Positions 38,209-46,453 of a stretch of DNA of 64,000 nucleotides are shown here, piece after piece. Position numbers and translations under genes: made by a program. The stretch lies in contig WBOU01000001.1 in the NCBI GenBank assembly GCA_009268125.1, forward strand, positions 587,247 through 651,246, given 5' to 3'. The stretch's first letter is position 1; every line of letters starts with the position of its first letter. The notes under the pieces are model-generated. The model searched no databases, was not told the DNA's origin, and saw only the letters and a list, made by a program, of their open reading frames with translations. This DNA comes from Chloroflexia bacterium SDU3-3 (lineage in GTDB: Bacteria; Chloroflexota; Chloroflexia; Chloroflexales; Roseiflexaceae).

Positions 38209-39981
38209 CTAGCGCTGGAGCAACGGCAGGAACACCCGCTCCTCGGGGGGCACCACGCCGCCGCAGGTATCGCTGAGGCAGGCTAGGCTCAGCGCATAGC
38301 TGCCCACCCCGCCGTTCTGGCTCGCGGCCACCACCGTGTAGGTGTCGTCATCTGGCAGCAGGCAGCGCCCGATCTCGGTGGTGGCACTGTAGCTTGAGGC
38401 ATTGGAGCAGAGCTTCGTCCCATCGCGGTCGAACAGCGAGATCTGCGGGCGCGCCGCGCCGGAGGTGACGCCCATGCGCAGCAGCACCGTGCTGCCGCCC
38501 GCCGCGTGGAACGTCCACGTGTCCAGGCTCGCCGCGTGGGCCAGCGCGGCGCTCGCCGCGCGCCCGAAGTACAGCTCGTGCGCCTGCTCCGGAGCATTTA
38601 GCCGCTGGAAGGACACCCCGAACTCACCGATCAGCACCCGGCTCCACGGCGTCACCACCACCGTGTAGCTGCCGGTGCGCGGGATGAGGCACGGCCCCGC
38701 CTGCGCGATCACTGCGGAGGACGCATTGTCGCAGAGCTTCGCGCCATCGTCGCCGAAGACCCGCACCTGCGCCCGCATGCCCGCCGTGGTCGCGCCCATG
38801 CGCACCACCAGCGCGTCGCCCGCCGTGGCTGCCACCGCATAGGTGCCCAGCCCGCCGGTCACGGTAAATGCGCCCGTGGCCAGCACGCCCGGCAGCAGCG
38901 GCACGGCGCGCGCTGGCGCGTTGACACGCTGCACCTCGACCCCATAGCTTCCCGTCAGCGCCTGGTTAAATACCGATACGAGCAGGGTATATATGCCTGT
39001 GCTCGGCAGCAGACAATTATCCTGCTCCACCTCGACCCCATAGCGGTATAAGGAGCATACCAGCGCCCCATCAGGGCCATAGAGCCGAAAGCGCGGCTGG
39101 AACCCGCTGGTACCCATGCGCACGAGCAGCATATCCTGCGCCGACGCGCTGAAGCTGTAGGTGTCCACCTCGCCCATGCCCGCCAGCGTCGCCGCCACCG
39201 GCACCCCCAGCGGCAGTGTTGCGCTGTTCCCCGGTGCTCGCGTGCGCTGGGCCACCACCCCATAGTTGCCCATCGCAGCGTTGCTAAACGATAGCACCAG
39301 CAGGGTATAGGTCTGGCCCGCCGCGAGGGCGCAGCTCTCCAGCTCAAGCACCACACTGTAGGTGGAATCTTGGCAGAGCGCGCTCCCATCCTGACGGTAC
39401 ACCCGCACGGCGAGCCGCAGCGCACTGGCGCTGCTGGTCGCGGCGACGAAGAGCACATCATCGGCATCGACGCTGAAGGTATAGGTGTCGATCTCGCCTT
39501 CAGCGATCAGCGAGGCCGATGCCAGCGTGCCAAAGGCCAGCGCGGTCGCAGCCACTGGCGCATTCAGGCGCTGCAGCGAGATGCCATAGTTGCCCGCAGC
39601 CGTGCCGCTGTAGGCATTCACCGCCACACTATAGGTGCCCGTGGTGGGCAGCATGCAGCCATCGATATCGGCCAGAGCGCCATAGTTGGGTGACTGGCAG
39701 AGCAGCGTGGCATCCGGCGCGTAGAGCCGCACCTGCGGGTATAGGCCGCTGGTGCGGCTCGCAACCCGCACAAACACCCGGTCGCCCGCACTGGCAGCGA
39801 AGCTAAACTGATCGACCTCGCCCGCCGTCGCGAGCGCGCAGAGCAGCGTCTCGCCAAAGGGAAGATCCGATGTGCAGTCACTTGCAGCCAGCGCGGCAGT
39901 CGGAGGGTGGGTCAGCATATGCAGCGGCAGGGCGAAGACACCCACAAGCAGGCACAGCAGGGCGCGGAGAGCGATGCGCAT
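38209..39981 (-). CDS. Secreted beta-repeat protein, five tandem repeats
   Basis: 590 aa from ATG 39981 (AAGGA 6 nt upstream). The signal peptide (about 1-33, ending AALAAS) precedes five repeats of about 105-110 residues. Each has a DxYxF-type strand (EVDQFSFAA, EIDTYTFSV, EVDTYSFSA, GLGTYAVAA, SLDTWTFHA), a paired Cys (L-C...C-L-L/I-P) and an ending like GNYGISLQRLNAP. They resemble bacterial pre-peptidase C-terminal-like sandwiches. The protein ends VFLPLLQR, a tail I have seen on other Chloroflexota exported proteins. It lies between the two cas operons, on the minus strand, with its own promoter. No catalytic motif; function unknown. Confidence 0.88.
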   Translation of the reverse strand: MRIALRALLCLLVGVFALPLHMLTHPPTAALAASDCTSDLPFGETLLCALATAGEVDQFSFAASAGDRVFVRVASRTSGLYPQVRLYAPDATLLCQSPNYGALADIDGCMLPTTGTYSVAVNAYSGTAAGNYGISLQRLNAPVAATALAFGTLASASLIAEGEIDTYTFSVDADDVLFVAATSSASALRLAVRVYRQDGSALCQDSTYSVVLELESCALAAGQTYTLLVLSFSNAAMGNYGVVAQRTRAPGNSATLPLGVPVAATLAGMGEVDTYSFSASAQDMLLVRMGTSGFQPRFRLYGPDGALVCSLYRYGVEVEQDNCLLPSTGIYTLLVSVFNQALTGSYGVEVQRVNAPARAVPLLPGVLATGAFTVTGGLGTYAVAATAGDALVVRMGATTAGMRAQVRVFGDDGAKLCDNASSAVIAQAGPCLIPRTGSYTVVVTPWSRVLIGEFGVSFQRLNAPEQAHELYFGRAASAALAHAASLDTWTFHAAGGSTVLLRMGVTSGAARPQISLFDRDGTKLCSNASSYSATTEIGRCLLPDDDTYTVVAASQNGGVGSYALSLACLSDTCGGVVPPEERVFLPLLQR

Positions 39982-40024
39982 AGCGATCCTTTGAGTGTAG
40001 GGTGGATACATGGAGACGCCAGCT

Positions 40025-40052
40025 ATTATACGACAGGTCTTTGCGGCGTTAA
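40025..40052 (-). promoter_or_regulatory. Promoter of the secreted repeat protein gene
   Basis: On the minus strand: TTAACG (40047-40052), a 16-bp spacer and a consensus TATAAT (40025-40030), about 44 nt before the ATG at 39981. Confidence 0.55.
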
Positions 40053-40208
40053 CCTTCGCAGCGGCGTCTATTTTACAGAACAGGCCAGATCATATAGGAT
40101 AGTCAGCGCTGCAATAGATTGAGAGGAATCGCGCGGGGAGCACCGCCATAATCTTGCCACCCACGTACGGGAGATGATCGCTTGCAAACGATGCAGCCCG
40201 TGTGCATA

Positions 40209-40262
40209 TTTGTGCCCTACCCCACATGCTATAGTCTGGCAATATCAGCGAGCAAAAGGAGC
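40209..40262 (+). repeat. Upstream copy of duplicated promoter/RBS segment
   Basis: TTTGTGCCCTAC, TGCTATAGT and AGCAAAAGGAG in the same order as at 40304-40356, 95 bp away. This copy has a ribosome-binding sequence but no ATG after it. Confidence 0.6.
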
Positions 40263-40303
40263 TTGATCGCACATAAGCGCAAAATCATGTTCACTAGGGC
40301 GCG

Positions 40304-40356
40304 TTTGTGCCCTATCCCGCGTGCTATAGTCGGGTAAGACCGCTAAGCAAAAGGAG
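40304..40356 (+). promoter_or_regulatory. Promoter and ribosome site of type III-A operon (duplicate of 40209-40262)
   Basis: Extended -10 TGCTATAGT (TATAGT at 40325-40330), with a weak TTGTGC 14 bp upstream. AAAAGGAG lies 5 nt before the cas10 ATG at 40362, implying a very short 5' untranslated region. Confidence 0.55.
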
Positions 40357-40361
40357 AAGCA

Positions 40362-42626
40362 ATGGCCGATTCTGCCGATCCAATGGGCGCAGCCTGCGAG
40401 GTGCTGCGCTACTGGGCCACCTATGCGGGCCAGCCGCCCGATCCGGTGCCCTCCCCAACGATTTTCGCAGAGCTTACCAGGCGTAAGGCCGTCGAGCCAC
40501 GCCTCACCAGCATTTTTAGCCAGCTCCCCAAAGATGCTGGTGAGGAAAAGAAGCTAACCTATGTCAGGCCAGCGCCGCTGACCGTTAGCGGGGAGACCAT
40601 CTTCCCAACAACCGAACCAAACGACCCGACTGCGCAGCGCCAGCGGCTGAACCAGGCCGCTGCCAGCATCATCGCGGCGTCCCCCGAGCCGCAGCAGCTG
40701 ACCGCGCTGGCCGACCTGCTGGAGCGCGAGGCGTGGTGCCTACCCTCGCCGCTGCCAGGCATCCCGCTCTACGACTTCGCCCGCGTGCATGCGGCGCTGG
40801 CAGCAGCCCGGGCGCACGGCGGGGCGACGCTGCTGGTGGGCGGCGATGTCTCGGGCGTGCAGGACTTCATTTACACCATCCCCGCCAAGGGCGCGGCCAA
40901 GCAGCTGCGCGGGCGCTCGCTCTACCTCCAGCTGCTGTCCGAGGCCATCGCCCGCTACATCATTGGCGAGCTGGGCATGCCCGAGGTCTGCTTGCTCTAC
41001 TGCGGCGGCGGGCGCTTCTACGCGGTGCTGCCGAACAAACAAGAGAAGCTGGACGAGATGAAAACAAGAATCGCCCAAGTGCTGCTGGAGCGTCACGGCG
41101 TCGCGCCCTACCTGGCGCTGGGCTGGCAGCCGCTTGCAGGCGACTACAGCAAGCTCTGGGAGAAGCTGCATGAGCAGATCAACCAGGCCAAGCAGCGCAA
41201 GTTCGCCGACCTAGAGACAGAAACGCTGCAAAATCTGCTGTTCACCCCGCGCGAGCAGCACCAGCCACAGCCCGATCTCGGCGAGGCTGAAACGGATGCT
41301 TTTGGACGATCCATCGCAGAAATGGGCGGAAAAGTCGGCCAGGCGCTCTATCTTCGGGATTGGAAAATCAATCGCTACGAACACCCTGAAATGCAGCGCG
41401 TACCAACGCACTGGCATCACGTGCTGAACGCCTTTCGCAGCGGCCTCCGCACAGAGAGCCAGGAGCAGCTTAAGCAGCGTACGCCTGATGATCGACCCTC
41501 ACGCCTACGAGCCATGCGCGATCTCACACCAGAAGAGGAGGAGGTGGCAAGAAACAAGCTCGGCCAAAGCGGCACCCTCGGGCGGCGCTACACGGTCAAC
41601 GAGGTGCCGCTGGTGACGGCCATCGACCTCGCGCAGACCCACGACGAGCAGGCGTACATCCCCGGCGATGAGCCGCGCGAGGGCGAGCCAAAGCCCTTCG
41701 GCATGCTGGCCGAGCAGAGCCAGGGCATCAAGCGGCTGGGCGTGCTGCGCATGGATGTGGATGACCTGGGCGCGCTGTTTGGTGGGCGCGAGAAGGCCGA
41801 GCGCAGCATCGCCGATCTGGCCGAGACGGCGGCGCTCTCGGCGGCGCTGGGCCGCTTCTTCGAGGGCTATGTGGGCACGCTCTGCCGCAACATCAACAGT
41901 GCGATCAGCCGCAAGGAAGAGCCAGATGGCGGCATCTACACTGTCTACAGCGGCGGCGACGACCTGTTTATCGTCGGGTCGTGGCACCTGCTGCCCGATC
42001 TGGCCTATACCATCCGGCAGGAATTTGCCCGCTATGTGACGGGGAAAACCAGCGAGGGCGGCGCATACATCGAGTCGACCATCACGCTCTCGGCTGGCAT
42101 CACCCTGCACACCAGCAAGTTCCCGATCTACCAGGCCGCCGACATGGCCCACGAGGCGCTGGAGGCCGCTAAGGCATTCACGCGGCCAGCCCAAAAGGGT
42201 GAGAAGAAGGGCCGACCGAAGGACGCGCTGACCTTCTTGGGCATCACCATCGGCTGGGAGGACTACGCCGAGCTGCAGCAGCGACAGCGGCAGCTCTACG
42301 ACCTGGTGCAACAGGGCGCACCTACCGCCCTGCTGATCACGCTGCAATCCCTGGCCCAGCAGGCGCGGCCCAAGCGCTTCAACCGCGACGGTAGGCCGCA
42401 GGCCAGCCACGGCCCGTGGATGTGGCGCGGTGCCTACATGCTCACGCGGCTGGCCGAGCGCGTCGGCAAGCGCGAAGGGGGAGAGAAGTCGAGAAAAGAG
42501 ATCGAAGATCTCATCCACTACATCCGCCACCCGCTGAAGGAACATTCGGCCAATCAGCCCATCATCCTCGCAGGCATGGCTGCGCGCTGGGCGCAGCTCC
42601 TGCTCCGAGGCGAAGATAAAAGATAA
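40362..42626 (+). CDS. csm1: Cas10/Csm1, type III-A, without HD domain
   Basis: 754 aa large subunit. The start has AAAAGGAG upstream. The N-terminal 150 residues correspond to the part of Csm1 after the HD domain (LTSIFSQL, then WCLPSPLPG, LYDFARVHAALAA), so the HD nuclease is missing rather than mutated. Palm 1 starts LVGGDVSGVQDFIYTI with KGAAKQLRGRSLYLQLL. Palm 2 has LRMDVDDLG and YSGGDD (GGDD 531-534), so cyclic oligoadenylate synthesis is expected. The Cys-rich zinc-binding segment usual between the palms is not seen (no CxxC). The C-terminal D4 region is helical. It heads an operon with csm2-csm5 and two csm6 genes at 9-12 nt gaps or overlaps. Confidence 0.94.
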   Translation: MADSADPMGAACEVLRYWATYAGQPPDPVPSPTIFAELTRRKAVEPRLTSIFSQLPKDAGEEKKLTYVRPAPLTVSGETIFPTTEPNDPTAQRQRLNQAAASIIAASPEPQQLTALADLLEREAWCLPSPLPGIPLYDFARVHAALAAARAHGGATLLVGGDVSGVQDFIYTIPAKGAAKQLRGRSLYLQLLSEAIARYIIGELGMPEVCLLYCGGGRFYAVLPNKQEKLDEMKTRIAQVLLERHGVAPYLALGWQPLAGDYSKLWEKLHEQINQAKQRKFADLETETLQNLLFTPREQHQPQPDLGEAETDAFGRSIAEMGGKVGQALYLRDWKINRYEHPEMQRVPTHWHHVLNAFRSGLRTESQEQLKQRTPDDRPSRLRAMRDLTPEEEEVARNKLGQSGTLGRRYTVNEVPLVTAIDLAQTHDEQAYIPGDEPREGEPKPFGMLAEQSQGIKRLGVLRMDVDDLGALFGGREKAERSIADLAETAALSAALGRFFEGYVGTLCRNINSAISRKEEPDGGIYTVYSGGDDLFIVGSWHLLPDLAYTIRQEFARYVTGKTSEGGAYIESTITLSAGITLHTSKFPIYQAADMAHEALEAAKAFTRPAQKGEKKGRPKDALTFLGITIGWEDYAELQQRQRQLYDLVQQGAPTALLITLQSLAQQARPKRFNRDGRPQASHGPWMWRGAYMLTRLAERVGKREGGEKSRKEIEDLIHYIRHPLKEHSANQPIILAGMAARWAQLLLRGEDKR

Positions 42627-42636
42627 GGAGAAAAGC

Positions 42637-43158
42637 ATGTCCGATGAACGAGCTGCAAGCTCTCAATGGGTAAAAACGAAAGTCTCAGATACAACACTTA
42701 AGCAGATCTTGACTGAGGAATCATCCAAAGCAATAGAGCTATTGGATCAGACTGCCGAGATCATTGGCCAGGAACTACACAGTCTCAACTTTACAACATC
42801 ACAAATCAGGGCCGTTTTTGGACGCGTTCGAACCATTGAGCAGATGGTTAATGTACCAGATGTTGATACAAAAAATGGTTCAAGCGAGGAGTCCATCAAA
42901 TCCAAGCTATCGCTTCCGGTTTATACAGAACTCCGCCTGCTGCGTCCCAAGCTCGCCTATCAATATGGGCGAACCGGAGGCGAGGATAAGCGCGGAAAAG
43001 AGAAAGACAATCAAAAAGTCGCGATGGGTATCCTCCAGCAAGTCCTCTCCAATGCTGTCGCCATTGTCAATGACGATGCAGCAGCATTTCAGCGGTTCGT
43101 GAGCTTTTTTGAAGCGATCCTCGCCTACCATCGATACTACGGTGGCAAGAATAGTTAG
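42637..43158 (+). CDS. csm2: Csm2, type III-A small subunit
   Basis: 173 aa, 10 nt after csm1, with AAGGAG upstream of the ATG. Mostly helical. SQIRAVFGRVRTIEQM and LSLPVYTELRLLRPKLAYQYGR (described region, about residues 88-110) match the Csm2 pattern, where the Tyr/Arg-rich helix faces the crRNA-target duplex. The C-terminus holds FQRFVSFFEAILAYHRYYGG, the usual end of Csm2. A charged insertion (EDKRGKEKDNQK) separates the helices. AT-richer than csm1. Confidence 0.92.
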   Translation: MSDERAASSQWVKTKVSDTTLKQILTEESSKAIELLDQTAEIIGQELHSLNFTTSQIRAVFGRVRTIEQMVNVPDVDTKNGSSEESIKSKLSLPVYTELRLLRPKLAYQYGRTGGEDKRGKEKDNQKVAMGILQQVLSNAVAIVNDDAAAFQRFVSFFEAILAYHRYYGGKNS

Positions 43159-43167
43159 GAGAATGCT

Positions 43168-44049
43168 ATGACTATCAAAGAGATCCAGCTTGCAGGCCGA
43201 ATCTTCCTGTCGTTCGATATACAGCTCCTCTCAGGCCTCCACATTGGCGGCGCGGCAACGGCAATGGAGATCGGCGGACTCGACAAACCCGTCATCCGGA
43301 ATCCACTCAACAACCAACCCTATATCCCTGGCTCCTCGCTCAAAGGCAAAATGCGCTCACTGATGGAGAAGGCACGCCATGCGCCCCAGAATTTCCCCAT
43401 CAATGAGGCAAACGGTGTCTTTATGCACCTTGCCACCTCGCCGGAAGAATACAAGGATTTTCCTATCAGCAAGATCTTTGGGAGCCTACCCACAGTCAAA
43501 CCTCGCACCGAGGGAAAAACTGAGTTTAGCATCGGTACGCCTACACGACTTGTTGTGTGTGATATCGCATTAAGCGAAGATAGTGTCAAAATGTTCGACC
43601 CCAAGCGCGTCGCTACGGATCTGCCCTACAGCGAAGTGAAATGGGAAGCCAGCATCGACCGCGTGACATCTGCTGCGTCGCCACGCCAGATCGAGCGCGT
43701 ACCTGCAGGCATGGTGTTTGGACCAGCCAAACTGATCTACAGCGTGTATGTCGGTAATGATGAGAAAGCTCCAGAGGTAGCAAGTTGGTTCGAGCACGTC
43801 ATCGAAGCGCTTGAGCACCTGGAGGATGATTATCTGGGCGGCATGGGCACGCGAGGCAATGGGAGGGTGAAACTTATCAATTTGAAACTAACCACCCGCA
43901 AAATAGGGAACGAAGGATATGGCCGCGAAACCATTATCCCACTCTCCGAAGACATTGATTCTAATACGCTCGAAATACACCAGATTGATCGAACCAAACT
44001 CGCACAAAGGCTTGCGAAGCATTTTGCCGATACCGACAGCCAATCATAG
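43168..44049 (+). CDS. csm3: Csm3, type III-A backbone RNase
   Basis: 293 aa, 9 nt after csm2, with AGGAG upstream. Csm3 forms the filament that carries crRNA and cuts target RNA at 6-nt steps. GLHIGGAATAMEIGGLDKP carries D39, aligned by eye to the catalytic Asp D33 of S. thermophilus Csm3. YIPGSSLKGKMRSLMEKA is the diagnostic Cas7 motif; SIDRVTSAASPRQIERVPAG and YLGGMGTRGNGRVKL are further Csm3 signatures. Somewhat longer than the usual 220-250 aa because of a C-terminal extension of about 40 residues. Confidence 0.96.
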   Translation: MTIKEIQLAGRIFLSFDIQLLSGLHIGGAATAMEIGGLDKPVIRNPLNNQPYIPGSSLKGKMRSLMEKARHAPQNFPINEANGVFMHLATSPEEYKDFPISKIFGSLPTVKPRTEGKTEFSIGTPTRLVVCDIALSEDSVKMFDPKRVATDLPYSEVKWEASIDRVTSAASPRQIERVPAGMVFGPAKLIYSVYVGNDEKAPEVASWFEHVIEALEHLEDDYLGGMGTRGNGRVKLINLKLTTRKIGNEGYGRETIIPLSEDIDSNTLEIHQIDRTKLAQRLAKHFADTDSQS

Positions 44050-44061
44050 TAGGAGCTGGTT

Positions 44062-45222
44062 ATGCCAACGCTCAAGACATACCTGCTCTCAGGCCCCACA
44101 AACCAACTCCCCCTATCTCCTCACTTTGGCATCACAGGAATAGGGTTAGAAAACGCCAGAGGCACATGGCCATCGGACTCGCTGTTTGCTGCGCTGGTTG
44201 CTCAGGCCGCGCTGATGGGCAGCCAAGGAATACATTTCATTGATGAAATGAAAGGGGCAAATCCACCGCTACGCCACAGCTCGCTGTTTCCACGCATCGG
44301 CACCATGATTCTGCTACCACGTCCTATGATAAAGCTCCCATTTGATGATAAAGACAAGGAGACAATTAACAACATCGGCAAGGGATTTAAGAAAGTGCGC
44401 TGGCTCTCACCCATACTGTTCAATGCAGTATGCATGCAACAGGAACTCAATGCATTTAACCATATCACACTCCAACATGGCGAAGTATGGATCAGTGCAG
44501 AAGAGACTGCACAGCTTCCAAAAGATTGGAAGGTGCAAGATCCCAATAGCAAAGAACAACAAGCCACAATCCGAGCAAAAGAGCTATGGAAACAAGAGTC
44601 TATACCACATGTAGCTGTTGACCGCAGCAGTAGCACATCGGCTTATTATGAAACAGGCCGATTCAGCTTTGCAGACCAATGCGGGCTGGGCCTTATCATC
44701 AGTCTACGCCAAGAGTGGGAAGCCTTCTTCGAACAACTACTGGATCTGCTGGGAAACAGCGGGATAGGCGGACGGCGCTCCATCGGCTATGGTCAGTTTT
44801 CGTGGGCACGAGGGCCATTATTAACTTTTCCTGACTTCAACGGGGGACGTGTGGTAACCCTCTCTCGCTTTCTGCCACAAGACAACGAAATTGCCACCAT
44901 CCAAGACCCTAACTCAAGCTACCAGCTCAGCGATATTGATGGCTGGGCGCTAACACACGAAGGGGCATCATTTCTCCGAAAACCTATAACCATGCTCTCT
45001 GAAGGCTCTGTGCTTGCCAAACGAGTACGAGGGCAGGTGGTGGATGTGCGGATCTCACCAGAATACCCATCACATCCGGTGCTACGCAGCGGTCTAGCGC
45101 TCACCGTGCCTGTTGTGCCACCTACAACCAATAACCGCGCTGGAACGACAAACTCATCTCAAAACAATAACACCGCTGGGGGGGCAAGCAAGAGTAAGGA
45201 GAAAAAACGTGGCCGACGATAA
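44062..45222 (+). CDS. csm4: Csm4, type III-A Cas5-family subunit
   Basis: 386 aa, 12 nt after csm3, with AGGAG upstream. Csm4 binds the crRNA 5' tag and contacts Cas10. RGTWPSDSLFAALVAQAAL is the N-terminal family motif (helix after the first strand), HVAVDRSSSTSAYYETGRFSF the middle motif, and GIGGRRSIGYGQFSW the Gly-rich RAMP loop. The last 40 residues are an unusual low-complexity tail (Asn/Thr-rich, then KSKEKKRGRR). The tail codons contain the ribosome site and GTG start of csm5, so the tail may partly reflect that overlap. Confidence 0.93.
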   Translation: MPTLKTYLLSGPTNQLPLSPHFGITGIGLENARGTWPSDSLFAALVAQAALMGSQGIHFIDEMKGANPPLRHSSLFPRIGTMILLPRPMIKLPFDDKDKETINNIGKGFKKVRWLSPILFNAVCMQQELNAFNHITLQHGEVWISAEETAQLPKDWKVQDPNSKEQQATIRAKELWKQESIPHVAVDRSSSTSAYYETGRFSFADQCGLGLIISLRQEWEAFFEQLLDLLGNSGIGGRRSIGYGQFSWARGPLLTFPDFNGGRVVTLSRFLPQDNEIATIQDPNSSYQLSDIDGWALTHEGASFLRKPITMLSEGSVLAKRVRGQVVDVRISPEYPSHPVLRSGLALTVPVVPPTTNNRAGTTNSSQNNNTAGGASKSKEKKRGRR

Positions 45223-46453
45223 AAGGGATCCCACGTTCAAGCTCACGATCACCGCTCTTTCTCATGTACATATCAGCAGCGGCAATACGCTCACACGAGA
45301 TGTCGATTTTCTCTATGATGCATCGAGCAATAAGACATCCTTTGTACTCAACGATAACGCTGTTGCCTATCTGCTAGAGGATGAGGAGCATCCAGAATGG
45401 CTATCACTGAGCGACATCCTGAAAAAGGCAGGTATCAAACCAACACGGCAAAACGCACCAACGCTCGAAGTTGAAGGCCTCCCACTTGTTCGCTACATGC
45501 TGACGGGAGCACCTTCTAGCAAGACAAACTCGCCGTTTCAGCCGCTCCTTGAGCAAATCAAGGATGTGTTTGACCGTGCCTACATCCCCGGATCATCACT
45601 GAAAGGCGCGATCCGTACCGCGCTGGCCTGGAGTGCGTTTCCAAACAGCAATCTGGATGTATCTCTTGCCGCGCTAAGAGTGAACGGGACGTTGCCTATT
45701 GCAAAGTTTGCAGCGCAGAACTATGAGCAGCAGCTATTTCATAGCGAAAGCAGCAACGGATCACCAAGCGATGCGCACACCGATGTGCTACGCGCAATGC
45801 GCATCAGCGATAGCACACCGATCACCAAAGAACTCCTTCTTCGGCAGGTTGGGAGTACCACCGACAGCTCCCAACCTACCGAGCTCGGCAACCGGTGGAG
45901 GAGCAGCACCAACGTACAAAATCACCGAAAGCCAATCCCGCTGCCCGACATCGAGACCATTCCCAAGCTGGCTGAATGCACCATGCATCTTCAATTTGAT
46001 CGCTATGCCCTTCTCCCACATGGTACAAGGCAAGATTTCAGCAGCAAAGCCGAGCTTCTCACAAACTTTGTCGCAGCTTGTCGAGAACGAGGCATGCAAC
46101 TTATTGAGCATGAGCTTGCTTTTTATAATGAGAGAAAGCAAACGTTGCCAAACGTTGCCAGCTTCTATCAGGATCTTTCACAAAAAGCACAACGCCTTGA
46201 TCCAAACAGCTTTATGCTTCAAATCGGCTGGGGTACAGGATGGCATAGCAAAACACTCGATGAACGACTCACCGAACATACAGAGGAGTTTAACGAGATT
46301 GCCAACTATAAGGACTATAAGCTCAAACGAGGAAAAGCGATTAAGCCAGGTGATATCTTCCCCATCAGCCGCAAGCTGATTAAAAACGATGCTAACGTGC
46401 TTAGCGAACCCCTCGGCTGGGTGCGCGTGGATGTGGCGGAGGTGGCGCGATGA
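45209..46453 (+). CDS. csm5: Csm5, type III-A Cas7-family cap subunit (GTG start)
   Basis: 414 aa. I place the start at GTG 45209, with AAGGAG 7 nt upstream and a 14-nt overlap with csm4; an in-frame ATG at 45113 lies deep inside csm4. Csm5 caps the 3' end of the Csm3 filament and helps crRNA maturation. LTITALSHVHISSGNTL is the N-terminal strand, RAYIPGSSLKGAIRTALAW the RAMP motif and MLQIGWGTGWHSKTL the family's C-terminal motif. It ends with an ATGA overlap with the first csm6. Confidence 0.94.
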   Translation: MADDKRDPTFKLTITALSHVHISSGNTLTRDVDFLYDASSNKTSFVLNDNAVAYLLEDEEHPEWLSLSDILKKAGIKPTRQNAPTLEVEGLPLVRYMLTGAPSSKTNSPFQPLLEQIKDVFDRAYIPGSSLKGAIRTALAWSAFPNSNLDVSLAALRVNGTLPIAKFAAQNYEQQLFHSESSNGSPSDAHTDVLRAMRISDSTPITKELLLRQVGSTTDSSQPTELGNRWRSSTNVQNHRKPIPLPDIETIPKLAECTMHLQFDRYALLPHGTRQDFSSKAELLTNFVAACRERGMQLIEHELAFYNERKQTLPNVASFYQDLSQKAQRLDPNSFMLQIGWGTGWHSKTLDERLTEHTEEFNEIANYKDYKLKRGKAIKPGDIFPISRKLIKNDANVLSEPLGWVRVDVAEVAR

